A DNA stretch of 64,000 bases from contig CM055092.1 in assembly GCA_029204225.1 (NCBI GenBank), positions 21,041,669 through 21,105,668 on the forward strand, given 5' to 3'. How positions within the stretch are numbered: position 1 is the stretch's first letter; the number at the start of each line of letters is the position of its first letter. This document shows positions 1 to 12,356 of the stretch, one piece after another. A program made the translations under genes and the position numbers. The notes below the pieces were generated by a model. The model was not told the origin of the DNA, made no database searches, and worked only from the letters and a program-made list of their open reading frames with translations. The DNA comes from Diphasiastrum complanatum. Lineage: Eukaryota; Streptophyta; Lycopodiopsida; Lycopodiales; Lycopodiaceae.

Positions 1-1010
1 AAGTATTCTTCTGTGTCCTTATGAAATGTCGACCACCAACACCTTGATTGCAAGATCTTGCGAACTGTAATGTGAGATGAAAAATAACCACCACCCATAA
101 CTTCATGTGAGAGTGAAATGATTTGGATAGTTTCATGTGGAAGAACACACCGTCGAAGGATGCCATCTGAGCCTCATCGATAGAGTTGGTCGACAATCAA
201 CTAATATGGTCTAGTCTTAAGTATCATTTTTTGTTGTTTTGCCTCTGGTAAGGATTTATCTGGTTGGCTCCGCATTAGATATTCCACTATATATGCGGCC
301 CATTCTGGTACTGTATCAATATAGAACAAGGCAGCATCCGACAACTCATCATCAGGTTGTGTGGTAGTTTCCTTCCCTTTGATTTGCGACACATGATCTG
401 CCATATAATGTTGCTTTCCCTTGCATATCACTATTTGAAAATCAAACTCCAACAATAGTAGCAGCCATCGAGTGATGTACCTTGTGTTGAAAGTCTTATT
501 AACTAGATAGAGCAAGGGTCGATGGTCCATATAAAATGTAAAATGTGTGGCCATCAAATAATGTCTAAACTTCTTGACCACATAAATCATGGCCAGTGCT
601 TCTTGCTCTATAATTGAGTAGTTCATTTTTGAATCACTGCGCTGTCGGATGGCAAAGCGGATTGGAAAGTCCTTTTTGCATTGTCCTAGTTGGGTCAAGA
701 TTGCTCCCACTGCATACTTTGAAGCATTAGTGTGCACATGAAATTCTATTGTCCAATTGGGTGGTCATAAGATTCATGCTGAGACCAATGCATCTTTAAG
801 CTTTTGGAAAGCCTGTAGGGCTTCCTCCGTCCAATGAGGTTCCGTAGTGAGTTTGTAAATTGGTCTTGCTAACACCGCAAAATCTAAAATGAAGATCCAA
901 TAGTGGTTAGCATGACCCATGAGAACATAGACCCCGCGAATCCTCCCTGGTGGTGGTAGATCAACAATGACCCTTATTTTCGATAAATCCATGACGATTC
1001 CATGTCTTGA
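1..1010 (-). mobile_element. Ty3/gypsy pol remnant (RT end, RNase H, integrase start)
   Basis: Read on the minus strand, 992-774 encodes the RT-RNase H connection of a gypsy polymerase (DLPPPGRIRG, MGHANHY, HWTEEALQAFQKLKDAL). After a frameshift near 740-775, 737-201 encodes RNase H (TNASKYAVGAILTQ, NYSIIEQEALAMIYVVKKFRHYL, then DHRPLLYLVN and GKQHYMADHVSQ). Positions 200-1 still translate as the start of integrase, including a GGYFSSHITVRKIL stretch followed by WWSTFHKD, the usual zinc-binding neighbourhood. An in-frame stop and the frameshift show it is dead. The integrase core would lie to the left of this window. No gag, protease or RT catalytic region is present on the right, so it is truncated at about 1010. 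Confidence 0.85.
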
Positions 1011-1525
1011 TGTTGGATTTCTATCCTCTCCATCCTTATTTCATGCTAATCTAGATGTATTGTATCAAGACCAACGCGCCTGATCTATTTTGCAATCATA
1101 TTATATCTCTACACGACTAATCCATCATTGTTCTAGCAATTTAGCTTGTGTAAGGTGATCGCATGTTTAAAATGATTCATACTTGTAGATTCATTATTTT
1201 GTAGATTTTATCGTTTTATATGACTGATAGCACCGCTCAATTTTTGCTCTGATCATTGCATTTAGCTCAACGCTTCCACAAAGCTAAAAGTTTAATTCAC
1301 TACTCGACTACCCAATTGTCAATGAACAAGGTTATCCAGAATGGCCATCAGACCCTTATGGGTATTATTGAAAATCTGACAAGTCCAAGTTCTTGCTGAT
1401 CACAATCATCCAATAAAGCCTCAGGTTTTACGTAAGCAAATTCTACCCACGCTTTTCCTGAAGCACCCATGTCCCAGCAATAAAAGAACTGACAACAGCG
1501 CCCCTTCACGATAGTTGCAGCCTAG
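1011..1525. other. Intergenic stretch, nothing recognised
   Basis: AT-rich sequence with no coding similarity that I can recognise on either strand. It separates the gypsy remnant from the LTR-like unit that follows. Confidence 0.4.
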
Positions 1526-1811
1526 TGTCGAGGGACCGGCACTACTTTGGGCCGTGGACCCTGTTGTAAGTATTTTCTGCACAATAATAAACAAGTGGGT
1601 CCCACCACTTGAAATACTATTGGCCAAACCTTACCTAGTGGGCCCCGCCATAGTACATTGTATAGTTAGAATAATAAGTGCAAGGACACCGACTTCCATG
1701 CAAATCGGATAAATAGAACTTGAATAAAAGGACTTTGGGCCTTAGTAGAATAAATTAATTAAAAAGCCCCAAGTCAAGTTCATAAGGTTCTAAGTTAAAA
1801 GGGAATCTCTC

Positions 1812-1836
1812 AAACTCACATGAATCATGTGAGTTT
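1812..1836. repeat. Perfect 12-bp-arm palindrome
   Basis: AAACTCACATGA and its reverse complement flank a single central base. It lies about 100 bp upstream of the TATATAG box of the LTR-like segment, where U3 regulatory elements usually lie. Confidence 0.8.
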
Positions 1837-1985
1837 GGCCCTTTTCCTAATGAACCATTAGATTGAAGTTCATTTAGTTTGAAGGGCTAGATGTAAATAG
1901 GCCAATGAGAGCCAAGATGGCCCTCCCTCCTCAACTATATAGGGAGGCCATTTTCCATTGTACATATCCTCCATTCTTCTTAATA

Positions 1986-2095
<110 letters not shown>

Positions 2096-2463
2096 AAGGT
2101 GATTGGTGCATAGCTATGGGTAGGCACTCGAGCCCCCATAGCCCCAACCATCCTTGGAGAACTCTCTTCTCTCTCTAATCTCTCCTTACTCTCTCTCTTC
2201 TCTCCTTCCTCTAAACTCTCTCTAGCTCTCTATCTCTCTCTCTCTCTCCTCTCTCCTCTCTCTACACTCTCTCTCATCACTCCTATCTCTTTACTTCTCT
2301 CTATATTCTCTCTCTACCTCCCTTCTCTCTCTATTACTATGCAGGTGCGCACGGGCTGCTCCCAGTGAACGGCCCCTATACTACAACCGACTACACACCT
2401 TCGCCTTTTTCACCTCTTTGCAAAAAATGCGACACAAAACCCAGAATGCCTTAAAACCTTTTT

Positions 2464-2545
2464 AAGGCACCTTCGTCTTTTTCGCTGCCTTAAAACTAAG
2501 GCACCTTCGGATTCTTCGCTGCCTTAAAATCTAAGGGCGTCTTCA
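2464..2545. repeat. Tandem 34-bp repeat with internal inverted ends
   Basis: Units beginning AAGGCACCTTCG start at 2464, 2498 and (degenerate) 2533. Each full unit ends CTGCCTTAAAA, so AAGGCA and TGCCTT form a small hairpin within every unit. Confidence 0.7.
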
Positions 2546-2639
2546 GGATGTGCATACCTTCAGTCTAATGGACACCTTCGGGTTTTTTTTGGCTTTTTCG
2601 CATTTTTCTACATTGGCAAACCGATGTCGCCAAATGTAT

Positions 2640-3605
2640 TAGCAACCCTAAAAACAGCTGGACAACCAAATATTCAAAAGGCAGTGAAGCGGTTACCAAC
2701 TTTTGTACATATGCAAAGACTAACATAAATAGCCTTAAAGGCTTGTAAGATATTTCCTCTCTTGTAAATCTCTATATCAGCTGAATCAATCTATGTAAGT
2801 GTTTATGGAATTTCTCTTTCAATCAGAGTAATTGTAGCCAGCGTTATCACGCTCAGCAAGCTGAAGTTATTACTTCAAGCCATTGTACTCACTGTTGATA
2901 TTTATCAGAGTGCAATTTTTGTCTCACTACTGCGTCGTTCATTTACGCAAACTGTATGAATTCTTCTACTTGAATATTTCTGCTGCTAACTGTTGCGTTT
3001 CCTTTCCTACACACCTACGCTCTGAGCAACCGAGCCTCCGCTGCGCTCACGACCATCGTTTTATGACAGATTGTACTTTAATCTATAAATCCACTTATAT
3101 GCAAGCAGCTTCTTCCCATATGGAAGGAATACAAGATTCCAAGTTTGATCATCTACTAAAGCCCAACTTGACAATTACAGTAGCCACAACCTTCTCCCTG
3201 ATGGCGCAACGGCTCCACACCATCTCTTGTACACTCATCTGCATAAATGTAAATAGTACATAGATCATTTTCAGTACACAAGGAAGATGTATGCAATTGA
3301 TCTATGATCAAGAACACGAATTATCAAATCCAATGAGACAGGCATAGTAGATGCTTTTATGCATTGATTCTCCTCCTCAAACGGATCGTCAATTATAAGC
3401 TCATAGCTTTAACAGTTTGTAATCAGCTTGGTGAGCACGCGGTTTTGCCCACTATTGTCTTGTGCTCACCTGCATCACTGACTTGTATTTCACTACAATT
3501 AATCTGAATAAAGTGCTGTCTAGTTTGTCGTCAGGTTCTGTCAGTATTTATAATGCTTTCCGCTCTTTGTCTGACCTTCTGATTGCTTTGTCTGATAGTC
3601 TACGG
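2640..3605 (+). mobile_element. Copia LTR fragment (same family as 63232-64000)
   Basis: Positions 3330-3600 align by eye with the reverse complement of the LTR at the right edge of the window. Shared blocks include a TAGATGCTTT...CGATTC-like segment, CTATTGTCTTGTGCTCACC and GTCTGAC...TTGCTT. Similarity stops at about 3605, where a CACTA transposase relic begins. The stretch 2640-3330 looks like the rest of the LTR and leader but is less certain. No coding part of this element remains beside it. Confidence 0.5.
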
Positions 3606-4600
3606 TTGGGCAGTAATATTTTTCTAAATGCACACCCTTGTATAAAACGTGGTCATTTGGACATGTATGAATCTTTTTGTAATCCATTCCAAGTTGCTCA
3701 ACAAATTTTGTGATTTGTTTTGCGTTCCTAGCATCACATTGTCTTTTGGAAGTAACTTTTGCAATAAACTACAAAATAATGTTGTTATCGTAAAAATGAG
3801 TCCATAAACATATAACAAACAATAGAATGTGTTTTGGATTTATGCGTACTTGAATAATGACATAACACCAGTAGAACCATTTGTACATAGCTTGTAGGTT
3901 TAGAAGAAGTAGTGTCGTTGCTAGTCAAGAAAAAGATGGTCCCCGGATACAAGGGAGTGTCGGCTTTTTTGCATGATAATATCTCATCTTCATCATCATG
4001 TAACTCTTCACTTTCAACATGCTATCACCACCCCCACCTATTGTGTATGCATGGTAATTGTCACTATTGGTTGTAAAATATGATTCAAACATGTCACGCA
4101 TCACTACAACATGTAGTACCTTAGTGTCATCACGCATCTTCAATTGTAACATCTTCCTCATTGGATGTTTGTAACAATCTACTAGCTTCTTCTATTTGTT
4201 GCATTCTTTGTTCTCTCATTTGCATCCAGATTTTTCTTCACTTGAAATTCAATATGAATGGATCAAGACCATCTAATGTCATTCCATGACGTGCCTAAAC
4301 CAATCACTAGAGAATGTGCTATTCCAAGAAATCAATGCCTATCTAAATATTCTGATATTAAAAAAAAAAATCAATAAATGCATTATCTTTTAAAGCAAAC
4401 CACAATCTCTTCTGCATTAGATGTTTGACCATCCCCTCTACTTCCATGCTTTCATAAGTGATCATTGACAATGTTTCTTTGACGCATTACTTGCCCATCA
4501 GATTTGATGTAGGTGCACCACATTCATTCTTGATAATGGTTAACCTACAAAAAATTGCAATCAAGTTGTCTCTCCTAAAAGAACAATAATAGTTAACTTG
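3605..4600 (-). pseudogene. CACTA (En/Spm, TNP2-like) transposase relic
   Basis: On the minus strand, 3711-3610 encodes KFVEQLGMDYKKIHTCPNDH followed by VLYKG. This is the conserved LG..YKKIHACPNDC..Y block of plant CACTA-type TNP2 transposases. Upstream coding-like pieces in other frames (4161-3925, with frequent frame changes) are consistent with the N-terminal part of the same gene, but I cannot assign motifs there. Frameshifts and stops make it a pseudogene. No CACTA terminal inverted repeat was seen at either end, so the element borders are unknown. Confidence 0.5.
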
Positions 4601-7600
4601 CAAAAAAATCATTTACATTATTATGCTAAACTAGCTTCACATATACTTACCATACTGACATTTCTACCCTTGTCACTAGATTTTCCATCTGATGAACTGC
4701 ACACACATGCATGAAAAAATTAACTTAGCTGCACAAACATGAAAACAAAATTTTGCAGTTTAGAATTGATGTTACTTACGCAATTCCATGTAGTTGCATG
4801 AATTATTATCACCAAGCACTAAAAAAAAGAAATTGCACACAACCATGAGCAGAAGTGGCAGTGGCAGTGGTCGTTGAAAGTCATGGTCAATATACGAAGG
4901 CTACGTTGTTGACCCAGTAGGTACCATGTCGGCTGAACAAAGACTGATAGTTTTTAGTTTGGTTTTCAATTAGAGAAAGACAAAGGCCCTTCAAGCCCAA
5001 ATCAACTCCCAACTTCCAACTCTCACTTCAATTTGAATGTTGAAGGGCATGTAGTGAGGGATGAGAAGAGAACAATATGTATTAATAAAATACATTTATT
5101 ATGTTTTCATCATTTTGGACAAAAATTATTTAAGAAATGGAGCGATCAACCTGGAGAATTAAAATCCAAGATCATATAGGAACTGTGGGAAGATTCTCAC
5201 AAGAAAATGAGTTTGATCCAAAAGCCATATCAAAAGGTTTTTCTAGTTGTCCTATTTGGCATGGCGCTAAGGCTTCCAACACTCGTGATGAAGCTTCAAG
5301 TTCGTTAAGTCTAAGTCTGATGACTTGCATGGACGGATGTTACATGTTTGTAATGAAGCTTTGAGTTGATTAAGCTTAATGTAAGTTCAAATGGCTTGCT
5401 TGGAAGGGAGTTACCTACGTTAAGTCAGACATGGCGCTAGTTTGGCTCTCTATGTCAGTGACAAAGCTTCAAGTTGGTTAAGTCTGATCATTGTAGGCGT
5501 GTTGACTGCTTGTATGTGGCTACTTGTATGTCAAGTGAGTTGGATGGGCAAGTGTTGAAGTCAAGAATCTTAGTCATGGTTCCTAGGTCTCTTTGAGATG
5601 CCTACACTACAAGTTGTCAAGATTTTCATCTCAAATTTGTATTTGTGAGGTGCTCTCTATTTTATCTTCTCTTAAATGCTGATCAATTTTGGTAGAAGTG
5701 CCTATGTTTTCAAACACAACATGCACAAAGACTCTAAGTCATCAAATTGCATGAAAATAGCTTCATTGGGTTCTTCTTTACAACAACCTAGATTATGCTG
5801 TAACTCAACAAGTAATTAGATATGATTTTTGGCCAATCAATATTTCTCAACACACTTTTCGCAATGATATTAACAACAAAAGTGCCAACTGTGGTCCTTG
5901 AGTATTCCAAACTTAATTACACAATGTGTCCAACAAATGTTTCTTCTAATCATGGTTCAAACTTGCAATGGTTCAAACCGATCTAATTTGAATATTAAAA
6001 AAAAAATTGATTCTTTTTATGAGAATATTTTGTTTGGCAAATTTAGTTCATTTTAGATACAATCTTCACAAAATCAATGTGGAATTTCTCATATATTTGA
6101 TCTAGGGGACAATGCAGATGTATGATTTTTTATATTACGTTTGCCCAACTTTTTCCCAAGTCTACATGTTTCCAAAGTGGGAAAGCTCCTTAAAATATTA
6201 TTATTAAGAAACGATTCATAATAACGTTTCTTCACAATAAGAGACGTACCATATATGGAAAGGCCACATTTGATGTTTTCCTAGCAATTCTTGGGATTCT
6301 TGTTGACTTTATATATTTTAGCATTATTTCCCTTCCAATGTAGATCACTTTCTCTCAAGACCTTTCTTTCTTTCACATGCAATATTGGAATTACCTTGCA
6401 CTAGTTTACTTTTGTGATAAGATTGAGTTTTCCCGTTTTCTGTATCCCATTTCTCAATCATCATTTTTGTTCTCCAAGGGAACGTTGTTTGTTGAGTGAG
6501 AAATGTTTATCAAAAATATGATATGAATAGAAGCTTCACTAAATCATTGCACAAGTGGAGGTCTCCTTCAACTGATTCATGCATTCTAGTGTCCAAGGGT
6601 CTATTTATATATGTCTGTGTCATGAAACCATGTACTTACTACCTACTAAGATGTTTGAAATTTCAAGCCAGACTCAAAAGCTATTTACTCTTCTTAAGTT
6701 ATAAGTTCTAACATTAAGAAAGAGAGCCTTCTAATTTGATTCTACAGTTCGATTACTATGTGTTCGACTATCACAATTCATTGATTAGATAATTTTATTA
6801 ATGTATTTCAAAACACTTCAAAAAACCTAGTCAACTTTCAATTTTTCTATGTTTATGACTCATAAGATTGAGAATTGAACATATTAAGCACTCAAACCTT
6901 AGCATTTGTGATCTATGAATCAATAATTAGGAGATAAGACTCAATTCTTTTGTCAATGCATGTAGTGTATGATGAGACAACTAATATGTATCATATTAAG
7001 ATTAAGATTAAAAGCAAAAGCAAGTATCAGTGCACTAAGTCGTACTTTGAACCTACCATTAGTTAACAATAAATAGACTCTGATCGATTTAATCACAACA
7101 GCACATGACAAAGTGCTTCAAGACAAGAAGATTACCAATTGCTATCCAAACATTGTATATTCGGACTAACTTCACAATAGTAATAATTACATGTTATGTA
7201 CCCGATAGGGCTTACTAAGTAGTAGCCTCTTAGTCTAAAGCATCTACAATGTCTGTCTCTAATTCACTTGATTGCATGTGTATCTAATTGATTATAATGA
7301 TCAACTATATACAATTTACATTTGTGCAGATGTATGTACAAAAGAATGGCGTGGAGCCGTTGTGCCATCAGGAAAATGTTGTCATTGTCAAGTTAGTTGC
7401 ACAGTACAGAGAGTGAGCGTGAGAAGGCTTTGACTATTTGTCGCCGATTAGTCGATGACGTCAAGCAGGTCACTACCGTGGCCAATCAAGTTGATAAGTC
7501 GATATGTCGGACAAGTCGATGTGTCGGCCAAGTCGGGTTTTCCCGATAAGTCGGCTTACTTCGATAAGTCGGGTGCCATTCTCTTGACCGTCTTCAGTAT

Positions 7601-9180
7601 TAGAGTAATTCTACAGACTGTGCAACAATGCATGTAAAATTGCAGCAGTGTGGATGGAACTAGATTAACATGGGATTTAGGAGAGTAGAGGAGATAAATC
7701 CAACAATAACTTGGGATTTAGGAGAGTAGATTTATAAATCCAACAGTTGTCAGCTCTAACTATGTATAAGCATTTATCTATAGTAACTTGCTCTCATCCA
7801 CTAAAATACATCTATAATTACGTAGCTTTTAGAACTATAACATCATAAGAAATGAATTGTAAGTATGGAACGACACTTCAGAAAACATCACAACACATAT
7901 TCAAGTACATTTATCAGTAACTTTTCATTATAGCACACATTGACTTTGAATAGGTTGATTGTTGTTCTTCTTCCAAGTTTATGTCATTTTACATTAGCTT
8001 GTCATCTTTAATTTTGTCAGGCTTGGCCTATGTTTTTGTTAATCGTAGTTGTAATCCACTTACTATTTGTGGCTAATGTTGCATGCCATTTAGAGACAAG
8101 TATTTTGAGAAGCTATACATATATGCATCTCAAGAATAGCATGTGAAGTGTCTACTTGTGTCGACAAACTAAGGGAGTAAGGGTGGAACAAGATGGGTGA
8201 CATGATGGAAAGAAGATGTGTGCCAAGGATAGGGACGACAACATGGTGCTGACTATGAAGCTACTTGAATGAGCACTACATATGTGGTATCCATCATTTG
8301 GGCAGAAATATGAATCTAATATATGTAGAGTTATGGTAGGTGTGATGTGTACATATGACGACATTGCGTAAATGTCACTCCTTGAACAACCTCCTTACAT
8401 AATAAAAAATATGAATTGATTGTGCTAGTTATGTTCAAGTGACTATATGTCATGACGGTCTTACTATAGAGTCAAGAATAATCAAATAGAAATTTGACCA
8501 TTGTTTAGCCTTACTATCTTTGATGACATACTTGATTGTGAACAATAATCTCATGTAATATGTAAAACATCTACACTAAAAAAATCTCTTGAAGGAAAAG
8601 TTTGACTATTGTTGCTTTATGTTATTTTGCACTAGCGCCTTTATGTACAAAATTTACACTTTACTTCCAAATATTTAGGCCACAACAATAATGGAGTTTG
8701 TGGACTTGTAGATGTCCTTTTCACAAGTGCAAACTGACATCGCCAAAAGTAACACTCTTACTGCACTTAGCTATGATGAGCGACTTACATATACTTATTT
8801 CTCTCAATCATTACATAGGAGTTTGTTTTTTGTCTTTTGTCCTTGCCATTGAGCTTTTCTGGGTCCACGAGCATTTCTTCTTTGTGTTCGGGTATCCTCT
8901 AGTCAACGACCGTCGTCTTCGGGTCGTCAGTCTTTGAAGCTTTGGTCTTTGCACCTAGGCAGCGCTCCCTTGCGTTTCTGCGGACTTGAGCTCTAAAACT
9001 AGCAAAGCTTTGTGGCTCAAAACAAATTGTTTCTTCACTTCAAAGGTGAGTGAATAATGATGCATGTGCATAAATGACTTTGTTGTTTTGACTCATAGAG
9101 AATGTCCATGCCTATGCTAATCTTGAGAAGTAAAGTCAAAAGTGTCAAATAGATATTAGTTAAATGGAATTTGGCTGGGG
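4601..9180. other. AT-rich intergenic DNA, no gene recognised
   Basis: No open frame here has recognisable protein motifs. Two local features stand out. Positions 7310-7395 resemble the reverse complement of 3160-3250, sharing GTGGAGCCGTTG.GCCATCAG. Positions 7485-7575 hold a degenerate GATAAGTCGG repeat. The rest is unclassified and probably old repeat DNA. Confidence 0.4.
7485..7575. repeat. Degenerate GATAAGTCGG / GACAAGTCGA array
   Basis: Five or six variants of the decamer GAYAAGTCGR (GATAAGTCGA, GACAAGTCGA, GCCAAGTCGG, GATAAGTCGG twice) occur within 90 bp, some separated by TGTGTCG or TTTTCCC. Confidence 0.6.
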
Positions 9181-9710
9181 GATACCGTTAGGACGTGCTT
9201 AATCATCAATTCTTGTAATCTCAGATCAGATTAAACTTTCTTCTCTCTATCTATATAAATAGATCAAACACGAGAGAATAGGTTGAACATCAATTTGGTT
9301 GAATGCCAATGTGAGCTAATCACAGTGTTGCTAGCCAATGTCCAAGAAGTCCGCTAGTAAGCGAGACGACCATATACAGTTCGTGAGAGAGATAGTGCCT
9401 CTCACGCCGACGCGCTATGTGGGTTTGTCACAACAGTGCTCAAGAAATTCACTGATAATGCAGTAGATGTTATGTAGATGATTTTCTTATCTTAGATGTT
9501 ATTGAATGCCATATTGTCAGATTGATATATGTTCGTTATCAGTTGTTTGCTATTCATTCCACACACGGGTTTCATCTTGTTGAATGCTAAAACAAATTAC
9601 AACATAGGTCAACAGTGCCTGTCCATGCATTGGAGGATTGTAGATCTGTTGTAGTTGGCTAAAGTCCAGCAGACAGAATCGAACTCACATCCAAGCTTAT
9701 TACAACTCTT

Positions 9711-9792
9711 ATCAGTGGTTTTAGAGTGTTTGACGTTCTAGATACCCCAACTTTTCCATCAGTGGTATTAGAGTGTTTGACGTTCTAGATAT
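9711..9792. repeat. 47-bp tandem duplication at a copia protease edge
   Basis: ATCAGTGGTNTTAGAGTG and the bases after it recur 47 bp apart (9711 and 9758), continuing through TTGACGTTCTAGATA. The duplication lies at the 3' end of the surviving protease coding region of the copia element on the minus strand. Confidence 0.75.
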
Positions 9793-10611
9793 CTCATTGT
9801 CACCGAAGTAGACATACTTCGAATCTGCTACAATGAGTTCGTCGAATAGGAACTTGCATGGATTCATTTGTTGAGAAACACCAGAGTCGAGATACCAATC
9901 CATGGGATCTCTAATGGGTTCATCTTGTACCATTAGCAGTGTTAAGTCTTCATGAGAGATTCTAACAGAATCAGATCCTCCATCCTACTGCTACATCGTT
10001 TTCTTTGCTTCATTATGCTTGAGAACTCAATAGTCCTTGATGTCGTTATTGGTTCTCTTGCAATACTTGCAGAAGAGTTTGGTCTTTGGTCTTTGATGTT
10101 GTCGATTGGCTATTGTGATTGTTGGTCTGAATCATTCTGCTCAGCTTTAGTCTTCTTGTCCTTTGAAGATCTCTTCTTCTGGAACTGTTGCTTATTCGAA
10201 TAGAGGGCAACTACCTTCATATTCAACATGGATAAGCTTTTCCTTCTTACTTCTTCCTGCAATAAACTTGTTGTCAACTTTTGAAGAGACATGTCAAGAG
10301 CATTGCTCAATAGCAATACTAAGTTGTTGTAAGAGGGAGGATGACTGGATAGAAGAGACATGTTAGCATCTTCATCTGATACTGGTGAACCTATTGCAGC
10401 TAGCTAATTGAGCAGTTGTTTGAATTCATTCATCAGTGATTGAGGTTCCTTCACTCATCTTGAGTGATAGAAACTTCTTTTTTAGGAAGAGACGAGTCGA
10501 TACATATGTTGTTTCATATAGACCAAAAAGAATGTCACATGCTTCTTTGGAGCTAGAACAATGTCCAACATAAGCCATTTGTGAATCCTTAAGATTTAGA
10601 GGTACAATGGC

Positions 10612-11292
10612 TGTAAAAATTACAGCAAATAAGGATCCTAAAACACTTGAAATGATGAGGGAAACAATAGATTATGATTTCATAAGATTAGCACAAGTTG
10701 AACCATCAAAATCCATCAAAAATCTATGCTTGAACCTCACTAAATGGCCCAAATCCTTGAAGAAGGCTTCACACGTGTGAAAGTAAGGCCTCCCACAGTC
10801 TGAGTACTGTACACCAGACCTACATTCAATCCTATAATCATTAGTAATCACAAGTACTCAAACAATTATGAACATAGAGAGCAATTGCACCATTATGAGA
10901 GAAAAATCATGAAATTGCTTGATTAATTTTGGTGAGATAACATCACCTATATATACATGATCCATCACGGTTTTTGGCAGGTATGAGTAGCCCTAAACCT
11001 ATCCCTAATGATAATTTTGGTGGATCTTTCATCCCTACAAAGTTAGGGTTGGAATCTTGGAGATCCCTCAACTATGCAAAAATTACCAAAAATAGCTCCT
11101 ATTTTTTCTCCCTTGTATCTAAGCATAATTTGGACTCATTCCAAAGGTTCTAACACTTAGGTCTACTTGAGAACATCCTTATGAATGGAATCCTATGCTA
11201 TTTGGCACGTGTGACAAGCCACATCATGACCATCTAACTATTTACAAGTCATATGACTAAAACTAGTCAAGCTAGAATTGTGAATTTTTAAC
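10612..11292 (-). repeat. 3' LTR of element B
   Basis: Direct repeat of 12357-13037. On the minus strand it starts TGTTAAAAATTCAC after a purine tract and ends TTTTTACA. Confidence 0.9.
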
Positions 11293-11307
11293 ACTCCTCC
11301 TCACTAT

Positions 11308-11553
11308 CTAGCTTGGTTCAATCATTGCTTTACTAATCACTCCAAGTGATGATCTGAACTTCATAAAAGGTGTCTTTTGAAGTGGTTTAGTAAGCAGATC
11401 AACTACACATTCATTGCTTGGAACATGCTCCAAAGCAATCTCCTTGGCTTGCACCATAATCATGATAGATTCCATTCTAACTTTCCATATGGAATAGTTA
11501 GTTTTGTTGAGCCTTTCATTAGTATCCAAAAGATATGCATTTATAGATGCCAT
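11308..11553 (-). CDS. Fused copia gag N-terminus and RNase H C-terminus (deletion derivative)
   Basis: An 81-codon reading frame. Residues 1-32 carry the copia gag start, with LNKTNYSIWKVRMESIM matching the conserved 'L.G.NY..WK..M' block. From about residue 36 the frame jumps to the very end of copia pol (QAKEIALEHVPSNECVVDLLTKPL), the conserved tail after RNase H, and then to the 3' LTR. Everything between (most of gag, protease, integrase, RT, nearly all of RNase H) has been lost in frame. The product cannot mobilise the element by itself. Whether the short protein is made or useful is unknown. It may simply mark the deletion junction of a parasite mobilised in trans. Confidence 0.75.
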   Translation of the reverse strand: MASINAYLLDTNERLNKTNYSIWKVRMESIMIMVQAKEIALEHVPSNECVVDLLTKPLQKTPFMKFRSSLGVISKAMIEPS

Positions 11554-12344
11554 CTAGTCTCCTAATCAAGGACTTGACACAAATGAAGGTTACTTCTATT
11601 GATTTGATTGAAGGTCTACCTTATCCCACTTCTTAGGGACCTGAAAAGATCAGTAATAGACTTCCTATAAAGATCTAAGAATGATCTCTAACAAAATCAA
11701 ATCATAGAATACTAGAAACAATGCACTTGCTTGATTGAAGTAGACAATACTAGTAGAATTGCCCCTCTTTCTATAAAGAACATTAAAGCTTCCAAATGAT
11801 CTGATCAAGAGTGAATTTCAGCAACCTAATATACTTCCAAAATCACTTGTAAAAGATCTAAATGGAACTTAATGAGGATGCAACACAATCTACTATCCAA
11901 TCACAAGCAAAAAATGATCAAAATTGATGAAAAATTGATCTAATTTGGTGCATAAGTCAAGCAATGGTTGGACTGAACCTAAATCACTTTAGGAGGTGCC
12001 TACTACACCTTAGAACAGCCTTGAAGAGTCCCCAAAACTCTGATCTTCCCTCTCCTTGAATGCTAGAAAGCCTCCTCTATGAAATCACCTCCAAAACTCG
12101 CTTAGAAATCAATGCTTGGAGCAAGCAAAACTTGCTATCTTGGTAATGTGAATTGAATTCAACTTTGCTTCAACACCTAAACACCTGCAAATGAAGTCAC
12201 ACAACACCAATCTCCAATGTATTTGACTCACTTTGAGTTCTAGAATCAATACTAGATGCTAAGATCCAATCTACACAAGATTTAGATCAAAAATTGTGAT
12301 CAAATTGAATGAAAACCAAGGATTTAGCTCATTTCAGCCTTTAG

Positions 12345-12356
12345 GCTCTGATACCA
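12345..12356 (-). other. Primer-binding site of element B
   Basis: TGGTATCAGAGC directly abuts the 5' LTR. It is the plant copia consensus complementary to the 3' end of initiator methionine tRNA. Confidence 0.9.

Noticed and set aside
3462-3713. 83-codon plus-strand frame
   Set aside because: It overlaps the copia LTR and is antisense to the CACTA transposase block.
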